Position numbers and translations under genes: made by a program
NCBI RefSeq assembly: GCF_009765705.1
Contig: NZ_LMUX01000016.1
Coordinates: 866,837-930,836, forward strand
Source: Burkholderia sp. L27(2015)
Lineage (GTDB): Bacteria > Pseudomonadota > Gammaproteobacteria > Burkholderiales > Burkholderiaceae
DNA length: 64,000 bases
Direction: 5' to 3'
In this document: positions 44,441 through 52,949 of the stretch, one piece after another
Layout: every line of letters begins with the position of its first letter
Position numbering within the stretch: the stretch's first letter is position 1
The notes under the pieces: generated by a model
Told to the model about the DNA's origin: nothing
Databases searched by the model: none
What the model saw: only the letters and a program-made list of their open reading frames with translations

Positions 44441-46087
44441 ATGTTAGGTTCAATCAGATGTGTAGCCGGGATGCTGTTGTTGATTCCCGCGCTCGCATGC
44501 CAGGCAACGGTGGTGCTCGACGGCAAGTCCGCGACCCCTGAAGCGATTGCCCGGATAGCCCAGGGCGAAGACGTGCAAGTGACGCACGCTGCAAGCGCCC
44601 GTGTTGCACAAGGGCACGATCTCATCCTTGAAGCCGCCGCAGAAGGGCAGCGCATTTACGGCCTGACGGTCGGCGTCGGGCTGAACAAAGATCGGCAAAT
44701 GGTCGACGTGCATGGCAAGCTGACACCCGATGTCATCGAAGCCTCGATGCGCTTTAACGCGGCGCTGCTGCGCGCCCATTCTGCCGGCGTCGGCCCCGAC
44801 ACGGATATCCGTACCGCCCGCGCTGCAATGGCGACCCGCCTGAACGAAATGCTGGTCGGCGCTTCGGGCGTACAGCCCGCGGTCGCGGAGAAATACGTCC
44901 AGTTCTTGAACCTGGGCGTGACACCGGCGATGCCGGCCGATGGCTCGATGGGCGAGGCCGACATCACGATCCTGAGCCATATCGGCTTGGCGATGATGGG
45001 CGAGGGCGATGCGTATTATCACGGCATCAAGATGCCTGCAGCGCAGGCGCTGCAAGCGGCCGGCATACAACCCATCCGGCCGTACGGCAAGGATGCGCTC
45101 GGGATTCTCAGCTCGAACGCTTATGCCACCGGCATGGCTGCATTGGCGCTGGCCGACCTCTCGCAGTTGAGCCGCGTTGCGAAGCTCGTGTATGCGATGA
45201 GCTTGCAGGGCTTGAACGGCAACGTTTCGCCGTTCCTCGAAGATACGCTCGCATTGCATCCCTTTGCCTACGTAGTGCGCACGGGCGCCACGCTGCGTTC
45301 GCTGCTCGTGGGCAGCAGCCTGTGGCAACGTGACGACGACCGCGCGTTGCAAGATCCGCTGAGCTTTCGCGATGCGCCTTATCTGCTGGCCGAGATCGAT
45401 CGCAGTTACGACGAATCGCTGCGCCTGATCGACATCCAGCTCAATTCGTCCGACGACAATCCGGGCGTCGCCATCGGCGTTAAACCCAAATCGGATCTTT
45501 GGCAGGCCAAGCGCAGTTACCTGACGCCTGCCAACGGCGAGGGCGGCGCGGTACTGCCAAGCGCGAATTTCGAACCGTTGCCTTGGGTGCTGTCGTTCCA
45601 GGAAACCGGTGTCGCGCTCGCACAAAATTCGCTCGCGTCAGCACAGCGCATCGTGAAGATGAACGACCCGCGCTTTACGCACCTGAGCCGCTTCCTCGGC
45701 ACCGATCACACGCTGCATGCATTCGGTGCGATGGAAAAGCCGCCGATGATGCTGGCTGCGCAAAACAAGGAGTTAGCGATGCCGGTGTCTCTTGACTATC
45801 TGCCGGTTGCCGGCGATATCGAGGATATCGCGACCAATGCACCGGAGGCGATCATGCGCGTGCAAAAGCAGATCGATAACTGCTACGAATTATTCGGCAT
45901 CGAGCTGATTTCTGCCGCGCAAGCAGTCGATCTGCGCAAGCAGAAAGCGGGTGGCTTCACGCTGTCTCCTGCTACGCAAAAGCTGCTCACGGCGTTGCGC
46001 CAAGTCGTGCCGTTCCGCGACGAAGACCGCCCGTTCACGCCGGAATTCAGAGCCGCGGCGAGCTTGCTCAAGCAATACTCGGACTGA
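44441..46087 (+). CDS. secreted histidine-ammonia-lyase-superfamily protein lacking the MIO triad
   Basis: This 548-residue protein has a Sec-type signal peptide (MLGSIRCVAGMLLLIPALAC; cleavage probably after QA, about residue 22). Lyase landmarks are clear: Tyr73 in 'RIYGLTVGVG', His113 in 'LRAHSAGVGP', 'RLNEMLVGASGVQP', Arg in 'LSFRDAP', 'SSDDNPGVAIG', and Glu in 'GDIEDIATNAPEAI'. Where HutH has GSVG-Ala-Ser-Gly-DLAPLAH, this protein reads 'GSMGEADITILSH' (about 168-180). The self-cyclising Ala-Ser-Gly is replaced and one residue shorter. The usual catalytic Tyr before the Arg is Leu, and 'LLNGTQ' is 'ILSSNAY'. Ordinary ammonia elimination is therefore unlikely. A substrate with a better leaving group, such as hercynine or ergothioneine, fits. 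AAGGA lies 6 bp before ATG 44441. Confidence 0.85.
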   Translation: MLGSIRCVAGMLLLIPALACQATVVLDGKSATPEAIARIAQGEDVQVTHAASARVAQGHDLILEAAAEGQRIYGLTVGVGLNKDRQMVDVHGKLTPDVIEASMRFNAALLRAHSAGVGPDTDIRTARAAMATRLNEMLVGASGVQPAVAEKYVQFLNLGVTPAMPADGSMGEADITILSHIGLAMMGEGDAYYHGIKMPAAQALQAAGIQPIRPYGKDALGILSSNAYATGMAALALADLSQLSRVAKLVYAMSLQGLNGNVSPFLEDTLALHPFAYVVRTGATLRSLLVGSSLWQRDDDRALQDPLSFRDAPYLLAEIDRSYDESLRLIDIQLNSSDDNPGVAIGVKPKSDLWQAKRSYLTPANGEGGAVLPSANFEPLPWVLSFQETGVALAQNSLASAQRIVKMNDPRFTHLSRFLGTDHTLHAFGAMEKPPMMLAAQNKELAMPVSLDYLPVAGDIEDIATNAPEAIMRVQKQIDNCYELFGIELISAAQAVDLRKQKAGGFTLSPATQKLLTALRQVVPFRDEDRPFTPEFRAAASLLKQYSD

Positions 46088-46290
46088 CCCGTATCAGGTA
46101 TGCACGCGCCACGCTCGCTGTAGTTGCGACATCGGCGTGTGCATGCGCCCCGTGTGAAACCCCGTAGTAAATCGCAAGCGCATCACGCCTGTGAGGCCTT
46201 CGTGCGCCCCAAGCGCTCGCAGGTTCGTATCGGCGCGATGCTTTTTATAAAAAGATGATCCATTCGACGCATATTCGGAAATTTATCCAA

Positions 46291-47478
46291 ATGAAAAAAC
46301 TTCTTTTGATAAGCGCTCTCGCAAGCACCTTTTCAGTCGCAGCACACGCGCAAAGCAGCGTCACGTTGTACGGCATCATCGACGAAGGTGTGCAGTTCAA
46401 CACCAATTCGAAAAATGTCGTGAACGGTACCAACGTCGGTGGACGCCAGCTCACGGTGGATTCGATCAACGGTTTGAACGGCAGCCGCTGGGGCCTGCGT
46501 GGTTCCGAGGATCTAGGCGGCGGTCTTAAGGCAGTGTTCGATTTGCAGGCGGGCGTGAACCTGAATACCGGCAATTTCGGCCAGGGCGGCACGCCGTTCG
46601 GCCGCGATGCTTATGTCGGCTTGAGCAGCGATCGTTACGGCGCCGTGACGCTGGGCCGCCAGTACGACCTGGTGGTGGCCTACGTGCAGCCGGTCACGAG
46701 TACCGGGTACATCGGCGGTTCCACGACCTTCGGTCATCCGCTGGACCTGGACAACCTGGTCAACACGCTACGCGTCAACAACAGCATCAAGTACACGAGC
46801 CCGAACATCCACGGGGTGACCTTGGGCGGTGAAGTGAGCCTGGGCGGTCAGCCGGGTAACGTGAGCGGCGACGGCGGCTATTCGCTGGGCGCGAGCTACG
46901 CGAACGGACCGGTTACCTTGGGCGCCGGCTTCAACTACTTCAAGAACCCGACGGGCACGGGACCCAGCACGGGTCTGTTCACCGACAACGTGAGCGGTTC
47001 GACTTCACTTAGCGGTGCGTTGAACAGCAACTACGTGACCGCCGCCACCTATCAGGTCGCCGCAGCCGGCGGCACCTATGCGATCGGACCGGCCATGGTC
47101 GGCCTGACCTATTCCAATACGCGCTACACCAACATCGGTGCGCTGGGCGGCGCCACCGCCAGCTTCAACGACCTTGAAGCGGGCCTGCGCTGGCAGTTCA
47201 CGCCGGTGTTCTTTGCCGGCATCGCATACAACTACACCAAGGGCGCCAACCTGACCTCGGGCGGCAAGAACGTGGGCGACCAGCACTACAACCAAGTTTC
47301 CGTATTGGCTGACTATTTCATATCCAAGCGCACGGACGCCTACATCACTGCTGCAATTCAACGCGCCGCAGGAACCAGCTCGACCGGGACTGCCGCAGTT
47401 GCCAACATCGGCGGTATCGGGGATTCGTCGAACAATAGCCAGGCGTTGGTGCGCGTCGCCTTGCGTCACAGATTCTGA
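46291..47478 (+). CDS. Gram-negative porin (Burkholderia OmpC-like), second copy
   Basis: This 395-residue trimeric porin has signal peptide 'MKKLLLISALASTFSVAAHAQ', start 'SSVTLYGIIDEGVQFNTNSK', 'SRWGLRGSEDLGGGLKAVFDLQAGV', 'YVGLSSDRYGAVTLGRQYD' and C-terminal 'VRVALRHRF' with a terminal Phe. ATG 46291 directly precedes the signal peptide; the frame from 46255 is longer without support. It follows the lyase by 203 bp and is closed by a strong terminator. No HutC-type box was found before it. It differs clearly from the 34550 porin in its loops. Confidence 0.93.
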   Translation: MKKLLLISALASTFSVAAHAQSSVTLYGIIDEGVQFNTNSKNVVNGTNVGGRQLTVDSINGLNGSRWGLRGSEDLGGGLKAVFDLQAGVNLNTGNFGQGGTPFGRDAYVGLSSDRYGAVTLGRQYDLVVAYVQPVTSTGYIGGSTTFGHPLDLDNLVNTLRVNNSIKYTSPNIHGVTLGGEVSLGGQPGNVSGDGGYSLGASYANGPVTLGAGFNYFKNPTGTGPSTGLFTDNVSGSTSLSGALNSNYVTAATYQVAAAGGTYAIGPAMVGLTYSNTRYTNIGALGGATASFNDLEAGLRWQFTPVFFAGIAYNYTKGANLTSGGKNVGDQHYNQVSVLADYFISKRTDAYITAAIQRAAGTSSTGTAAVANIGGIGDSSNNSQALVRVALRHRF

Positions 47479-47514
47479 CGCGCTGTGTGATGTAGGAAAC
47501 GAAGCAGGGAAGGA

Positions 47515-47537
47515 AGGCGCCACGGCGCCTTTTTTTT
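47515..47537 (+). terminator. Rho-independent terminator after the second porin
   Basis: A GC-rich inverted repeat, AGGCGCC-AC-GGCGCCT, is followed directly by a run of eight T (47530-47537). It lies 37 bp after the porin stop codon, a classical intrinsic terminator that separates the hut-like region from the ABC transporter operon. Confidence 0.9.
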
Positions 47538-47716
47538 GTCCGCACAAACCTGCCGGATCAACACCCTCAAAAAAGTCAGCCAAGTCATCCCAAAAAGATT
47601 TTGTCCGTGCTAGTCTGAATCGCTGCATCGGTTGTTATTCAAAAACGAATACCTGTCATCGAGCTTGCGGTTGGCTTTCCGCCAGGCTCTGCCAGGCTGA
47701 CAAGGTACATCTCGCG

Positions 47717-48577
47717 ATGAACACGGCGTCCGAACTTGAACTCGAGCATGCGCCCGGCCGGCGGCGGCGCGCACGCGTGTCCTGGTGGGCGGTGAGCGCG
47801 CGCGTGTTCGTTGTGCTCGTTTATTTCTTCATGCTTTCGCCGTTGATCTTTGTCGTGTGGCTGAGCTTTTTCGCCGATGCGATTCCCTCTTTCCCACCCT
47901 CAGGCTACACCTTACATTGGTATCGACAAGCGTTCGAGAACGAATCGTTCGCATCGGGGTTTGCGCTGAGCTTCAAGGTCGCGGTCGTCGCAGCATTTAT
48001 CAGCGTCATACTCGGAGTGGCGGCTTCGCTGGGCATCGTGCGCAATCGCTTTCGCGGCGCTGCAGCGATCAACGGCTTGCTCATGTCGCCACTGGTAGTG
48101 CCCGGCATCGTCGCCGGCATCGCGATCTACCTCTTTTACCTGCGCGCTGAAAATATCCTCGACATCGATATCGTGGGCACGTACGGCGGGCTTATCGCGG
48201 CGCACGTTTGCCTGACGATTCCGTGGACCATGCGATTGGTCTGCGCCAGCATCGGCTCTCTGGACACGACGATCGAAGAGGCGGCGCGCAATCTCGGCGC
48301 ATCCTCGCTCAAGACCTTCTGGCGCATCACCTTGCCGATGCTGCGGCCCTCGATCGTGGCGTCCGCGTTGTTCAGTTTCATCGTCTCGTTCGAGAACCTG
48401 GAGGTGACGCTTCCCCTGGTAGGCCCGGGGCACACCACCTTGCCCATCGCCATCATGCAGTACCTCGAATTCAATCTCGATCCGACCATCGCAGCGGTGT
48501 CCGCTGCGCAGATCGTGCTGCTCGGGATCGTGATGCTGATCACCGATCGCTTTGTCAAACTCAGTCAGGTGGTATGA
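47717..48577 (+). CDS. ABC transporter permease, PotC-like (spermidine/putrescine-type)
   Basis: This 286-residue inner-membrane protein has about six helices, starting 'VFVVLVYFFMLSPLIFVVWLSFF'. The EAA loop 'EEAARNLGASSLKTFWRITLPMLRPSI' contacts the ATPase. ATG 47717 gives the family length; the frame upstream to 47399 overlaps the porin. The ATPase gene begins one base after its stop. It is the first gene of a six- to seven-gene operon with ATPase, Tat-exported binding protein, second permease, M24 hydrolase, amidohydrolase and LysR. Confidence 0.9.
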   Translation: MNTASELELEHAPGRRRRARVSWWAVSARVFVVLVYFFMLSPLIFVVWLSFFADAIPSFPPSGYTLHWYRQAFENESFASGFALSFKVAVVAAFISVILGVAASLGIVRNRFRGAAAINGLLMSPLVVPGIVAGIAIYLFYLRAENILDIDIVGTYGGLIAAHVCLTIPWTMRLVCASIGSLDTTIEEAARNLGASSLKTFWRITLPMLRPSIVASALFSFIVSFENLEVTLPLVGPGHTTLPIAIMQYLEFNLDPTIAAVSAAQIVLLGIVMLITDRFVKLSQVV

Positions 48578-48578
48578 A

Positions 48579-49631
48579 ATGAGCCAGGTCTCGATACGCA
48601 ATCTGCGCAAAGAATATGGCTCGTCGGTCGCGGTCGCGGACTTCTCGCTGGACATTGCGCAAGGCGAACTGGTGGCGTTCCTGGGGCCGAGCGGATGCGG
48701 AAAAACCACCACGCTGCGCATGATCGCCGGCTTTGTGGAGCCCACTGCAGGATCGATCTTCATCGGCGGCAAAGACGTCACCTACGTCGCGCCGCATCGC
48801 CGCAACACCGGCATGGTCTTCCAGCGCTACGCGCTATTCCCGCATATGACCGTGGCGCAGAACGTTGCGTTCGGGCTGGATATGCATAAGTTCTCGGCGC
48901 TGGAACGCGACGCCCGACTCAAGCAAGTGCTCGAGATGGTGCGCATGCATACGCTCAAGGACCGCTATCCGCGCCAGCTTTCGGGCGGCCAACAGCAACG
49001 TGTCGCGATTGCCCGCGCGCTCGCGATACGACCGGAAGTTTTCCTGCTCGACGAGCCGCTGTCCAATCTCGATGCCAAGCTGCGCGTGGAAGTGCGCGAG
49101 GAAATTCGCGCGCTTCAGCAGGAGCTGGGCCTCACGACGATTTTTGTCACGCATGACCAGGAAGAAGCGCTGACGATTTCGGACCGCTTGGCCGTCATGC
49201 ATGACGGCTGTGTGCAGCAAATCGGCACGGCAGCAGAACTTTATGAGCGCCCGACCAATCGCTTCGTCGCCGACTTCCTCGGCCAGATGAATTTCCTTGA
49301 GGGTGCGGTCGGTGCCGACGGGCGCTTTGCCACCCGGCGTGGCACGACGCTGGGCGTGCTGCTCGACGATAGCGCCACCAACGCCATCGGCCTGCGCCCC
49401 GAACGCATCAGTCTCACGCATCAGCCCTTGTCTGGCGAAGGCAGCTTGCCTGTGACGATTTCCTCTGCGGTCTACAAGGGTTCGACACTGGAGGTGCGCG
49501 CCGTCACGGACAACGGCGAAGTGTTGTTGTGTCACGTCCAGAACAACGCTCGCGCGCATGTGCACCCGAGCGCCCCGGGGGCACGCGCGTTCGCCACATT
49601 CACCAAGAACGATTGCGTCTTTTTTAACTAG
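48579..49631 (+). CDS. ABC transporter ATP-binding protein, PotA-like
   Basis: This 350-residue ATPase has Walker A 'GPSGCGKTT' (about 36-44), Q-loop '[21 protein letters not shown]', signature 'LSGGQQQR' (about 134-141), Walker B '[16 protein letters not shown]' and the H-loop 'FVTHDQEEA'. A C-terminal TOBE domain follows (about 270-350, with 'GLRPERISL'). It drives the paired permeases. ATG 48579 lies one base after the PotC-like stop codon. Confidence 0.94.
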   Translation: MSQVSIRNLRKEYGSSVAVADFSLDIAQGELVAFLGPSGCGKTTTLRMIAGFVEPTAGSIFIGGKDVTYVAPHRRNTGMVFQRYALFPHMTVAQNVAFGLDMHKFSALERDARLKQVLEMVRMHTLKDRYPRQLSGGQQQRVAIARALAIRPEVFLLDEPLSNLDAKLRVEVREEIRALQQELGLTTIFVTHDQEEALTISDRLAVMHDGCVQQIGTAAELYERPTNRFVADFLGQMNFLEGAVGADGRFATRRGTTLGVLLDDSATNAIGLRPERISLTHQPLSGEGSLPVTISSAVYKGSTLEVRAVTDNGEVLLCHVQNNARAHVHPSAPGARAFATFTKNDCVFFN

Positions 49632-49645
49632 AAGAGGTGTAAAAA

Positions 49646-50707
49646 ATGAATCACCGCCATGACCGCCGCACGTTTCTCAAGACCACGTCGGGATTGCTGC
49701 TTGTACCGGCGCTGGGGATGGGCGCCATCACCGCGAGAGCGGCCGCCAGTTGCCCGGACGTGATCGTGGGCACATGGGGCGGAGACTATGAAACCCTGCT
49801 TGAAAAGAACATTGGTGAACCTATCATCAAGGCGGCCGGCGGTAACGTCACCTACGCCACGGCCGACCAGGTCTCGCGCATGACGAAGATGCGCGCGGAA
49901 AAAACGTCGCGGCGCGGATCGATGGATGTGAGTTGCCTAGTCGACACCGATATGTTCGACATGAGTCGTGCCGATGTGCTGCAACCGGTGGATGCGTCCA
50001 TGGTGCCCAACAACGCCAATACGATGGAGCAGTTCCGCAAACCTTACGCGATCCCGCATATCTTCAGCGCCATGGTGATCGTGTACAACCCGACCAAGAT
50101 TACGCAAGCGCCGGACTCGTTCAATTTGGCCCTGGATCCGCGCCTGAAAGGCCGCGTCGGTCTGTCGGATATTCTCTACGCCTATGTCGGCATGACAGCC
50201 AGCCTGGCTGCCGGCGACCATAAAGCCGGGTTTGCGGCCGGTACGAAATTCCTGCGCGAGCTCAAGAAAAAGCAGCCTAAGGTCTATCCGTCCAATGAGG
50301 CGCTTGCGGCCGCATTGAAGAACGGCGATGTGTGGATGACGTGCATGTGGAAGGCGCGGGCCTTGCAATGGAAAAAAGCGGGCGTACCGGTCGAGTTCGC
50401 GTTTCCGACCGAAGGCGCGTTGCCGGCCGTGTTCGAGGCTGCGGTGATGAAGAACAGTCAGAACAAACCATGCGGCTTCAATTATCTCAACGCCATGCTC
50501 GACCCGCGCGCGCAAGCAGGGTTCGCCGCCACCATGGGCTATGCGCCCACGGTGAGGAATGTGCAATTGCCGCCTGACCTTCAGAGCAGCGTGGGTTTTA
50601 CCGATGCCCAGCTCAAGAAGTTTGTGCAGGCGGACTATCAGACGTTTGTCGAGCAAAGACCGGCATTCCTCGACTACTGGACCAAAGACTTCAAGGTCGG
50701 TCTGTGA
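49646..50707 (+). CDS. ABC transporter substrate-binding protein, PotD-like, Tat-exported
   Basis: This 353-residue binding protein has a twin-arginine signal ('HDRRTFLKTTSGLLLVPALG'), so it is probably folded in the cytoplasm before export. The mature part starts 'CPDVIVGTWGGDYETLLEKNIGEPI' and carries the PotD/PotF-type fold, with 'YAIPHIFSAMVIVYNPTKI' and 'LAAALKNGDVWMTCMWKARALQWKKAGVPVEFAFPTEGALP'. GAAGAGGTG precedes the ATG. The ligand is probably cationic or betaine-like by family. It lies between the ATPase and the second permease. Confidence 0.9.
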   Translation: MNHRHDRRTFLKTTSGLLLVPALGMGAITARAAASCPDVIVGTWGGDYETLLEKNIGEPIIKAAGGNVTYATADQVSRMTKMRAEKTSRRGSMDVSCLVDTDMFDMSRADVLQPVDASMVPNNANTMEQFRKPYAIPHIFSAMVIVYNPTKITQAPDSFNLALDPRLKGRVGLSDILYAYVGMTASLAAGDHKAGFAAGTKFLRELKKKQPKVYPSNEALAAALKNGDVWMTCMWKARALQWKKAGVPVEFAFPTEGALPAVFEAAVMKNSQNKPCGFNYLNAMLDPRAQAGFAATMGYAPTVRNVQLPPDLQSSVGFTDAQLKKFVQADYQTFVEQRPAFLDYWTKDFKVGL

Positions 50708-51603
50708 AATCCAGTGTCATGAAGGCATCGCCCGAGCGCGGCCATGCGGTGCGGCGTGGCCTCGGCCCGCTGATGGTCGCGCCGGCGAGCATCGTGATCT
50801 TTCTCGTGATCGCGCTGCCCGCATTGCAATTGCTCAGATACAGCTTGAACCGTTTCGATGTCACCGATCTGATGCGCTCGGCATTCACGCTCGAGAACTA
50901 TGAGAAGTTCTTCAGCGACCCGTACTACCTGGCCGTGCTCGCCACCACAATCAAGATTTCCCTGCTGTGTACCGTGCTCGCCCTGGTGCTGGGTTTTCCC
51001 GTGGCGTATGTCCTCGCGAAATCGCAAAGCCGCTTCAAGAGCATCTTCATTATTTTGCTGGTGTTCCCCTTGCTGGTCGGCAACGTCGTGCGCGCCGCAG
51101 GCTGGATGACGATCCTGGGCGATGCCGGATTCGTCAACGCGATCCTGATCCGGGTCGGGCTGGCCACCGAGCCGGTGCGCTTGCTCTATACGCCGCTGGC
51201 TGTCGTGTTGGGCACGACGGGCGTAGTGCTTCCGTACATGGTGCTGACGCTGCAAAGCGTGATGGAGGGGCTCGATCTTTCGGTGGAGGAAGCCGCGCGG
51301 AACCTGGGCGCAAATCTGCTCCAGACATTTCGTCACGTGGTGTTGCCGATGGCGGCGCCCGGCATCGCCGCCGGCACCATGTTGGTGTTCATCCTGTGCA
51401 TGAACGCTTATGCCACGCCGGTATTGCTCGGCGGCACCGGCATCACGATGATGGCGCCGGCCATCTACGATCAGATTGCCAAAGCGTCCAACTGGCCGTT
51501 CGGCTCCGCGCTGTCCATCATCCTGATGATCGTGACTTTGGCGGCGGCCGTGGCGTCCAACAAAATCATTCAAAGAGGCTATACGCGCACGATGAGTTCG
51601 TGA
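50704..51603 (+). CDS. ABC transporter permease, PotB-like
   Basis: This 299-residue permease has about six helices ('LMVAPASIVIFLVIALPALQLLRYSL' first) and the EAA loop 'EEAARNLGANLLQTFRHVVLPMAAPGI'. The GTG start overlaps the binding-protein stop by four bases (GTGA), so translation is coupled. An internal ATG five codons on is possible. Together with the PotC-like protein it makes the membrane heterodimer. Confidence 0.91.
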   Translation: MKSSVMKASPERGHAVRRGLGPLMVAPASIVIFLVIALPALQLLRYSLNRFDVTDLMRSAFTLENYEKFFSDPYYLAVLATTIKISLLCTVLALVLGFPVAYVLAKSQSRFKSIFIILLVFPLLVGNVVRAAGWMTILGDAGFVNAILIRVGLATEPVRLLYTPLAVVLGTTGVVLPYMVLTLQSVMEGLDLSVEEAARNLGANLLQTFRHVVLPMAAPGIAAGTMLVFILCMNAYATPVLLGGTGITMMAPAIYDQIAKASNWPFGSALSIILMIVTLAAAVASNKIIQRGYTRTMSS

Positions 51604-51634
51604 CGCGGATATAGACACATCCAAGGAGAATCGC

Positions 51635-52825
51635 ATGCCTACGCTGACCTATAAGACCCGGGATATTCGTCTGACCAAAATGCGCGAGTTGATGGCGCAC
51701 ACGCGAGTCGACGCACTGATTTTTACCACGGCCGATTTTTTCCAGTGGGCGACTAATTTCCACGTGGACGTCCAAACCTGGGAGCGTCCTATCGCCGTAT
51801 GCATTCCCGCGTCGGGTGAGCCGTTCGCGGTGATGAACGAGCTGTCGACCAACCACATGCGTTTTGCGCGCGAGCGGCTATCGGTATGGCTGGAGGATGT
51901 GTCGTTTTATGCGGAGCATCCCAAGACCTCCGATCGCCAGCCGCTGTTGGCGCAGGTGCCGGAGTTGATTGCCGAGCGGCTCAAGCAGGCCGGGCTCGCC
52001 CGATCGCGCATCGGGATCGATGCGGCAAGCGGGCCGCTCGGCCGGGCCGCGACGCTGTTGCCCGAGCTGAAGCTGATTTCGCTGACAGCAGAAGTGCGTG
52101 AGTTGCGTTGGGTCAAGACGCAGGAGGAGCTAGTCGTTATGCGGGCAGCCGCGAGTTTGTCCGACTGGGTGCAGGATCGTTACCGCGAGAACATCCGGCC
52201 CGATCGGCTGGTCCAGGAGCTGGACTTTCAAATGGCGAGTGCGATGGTCGAGGAGGGCGCCCGGCGTTTTCCCGGCGAGAACCTTGAAGTGTTGCGTTGC
52301 TGGACCTTGTCGGGGCCGCCGTCGGCTTCACCACACGGCGATGGCGCTTCGTGCGGTGCACGGATCAAGGCCGGGGATGGTTTGGTCAATATCGTCATCC
52401 CGCGCCTGAACGGTATCGTGATCGAAAACGAGCGTACGTGGTTCTGCGGCAAACCCAGCTCCGACCAGGCCAAGTATTACGAAGTGGCGCGCGCGGCCAA
52501 CGCAGCGGCATTGGAGGCTGCCGTGACCGGACGCCCGGTTTCCGGTATCGACGCTGCCGCGCAGCAGGTCATCGAGAATGCCGGCTGCGGTAGTTTTATC
52601 AAGCACAGGACGGGGCACGGCATGGGCGTCATCGGCCACGAATTTCCCGAGGACATGGCGTTCAATCATCGAGCGCTGCGGGCCGACGAAGTGTATTCAG
52701 CCGAGCCCGGTCTATACGTGTTTGGCCTGGGCGGGTTCCGCCTCGACGATTCGGTCGTCGTGGGAGAGGTTCCGGAAATCCTCACGACTACGCCCAAGAC
52801 GCTGGCGCACGCGACCATTGCTTGA
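51635..52825 (+). CDS. M24-family (creatinase/aminopeptidase P fold) hydrolase with atypical metal ligands
   Basis: This 396-residue protein has a creatinase-like N-terminal domain and a pita-bread C-terminal domain. Of the five M24 metal ligands, His ('HRTGHGMGVIGHEFPE') and Glu ('SAEPGLYV') are kept. The first Asp aligns with Asn ('GDGLVNIVIPRLNG'), the second lies in 'IENERTW' where Ser-Asp is expected, and the last Glu of 'RIED' is Asp ('FRLDDSV'). It may therefore work without the dimetal centre, as creatinase does, or use altered ligands. It belongs to the ABC operon (31 bp after PotB-like), so it likely cleaves the imported solute. Confidence 0.75.
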   Translation: MPTLTYKTRDIRLTKMRELMAHTRVDALIFTTADFFQWATNFHVDVQTWERPIAVCIPASGEPFAVMNELSTNHMRFARERLSVWLEDVSFYAEHPKTSDRQPLLAQVPELIAERLKQAGLARSRIGIDAASGPLGRAATLLPELKLISLTAEVRELRWVKTQEELVVMRAAASLSDWVQDRYRENIRPDRLVQELDFQMASAMVEEGARRFPGENLEVLRCWTLSGPPSASPHGDGASCGARIKAGDGLVNIVIPRLNGIVIENERTWFCGKPSSDQAKYYEVARAANAAALEAAVTGRPVSGIDAAAQQVIENAGCGSFIKHRTGHGMGVIGHEFPEDMAFNHRALRADEVYSAEPGLYVFGLGGFRLDDSVVVGEVPEILTTTPKTLAHATIA

Positions 52826-52949
52826 TGCGCTGCTAGCTGTCGATATTTCATCGGGATATTCCCCCGGATAGTTCGCAGGATACTTCGCCGGTCTCTCCAC
52901 CGGTTGTTCCATCGATATTGCGCCGATACACCTAACGAGGTACGCCAAA

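Noticed and set aside
44861-44869. Ala-Ser-Gly at residues 141-143 of the lyase as a possible MIO triad
   Set aside because: By context (RLNEMLVGASGVQP) it aligns with the upstream 'G-x-SG' turn of HutH (RANALAKGxSGVRP), not with the cofactor site, which lies about 30 residues later after 'PADGSMG'.
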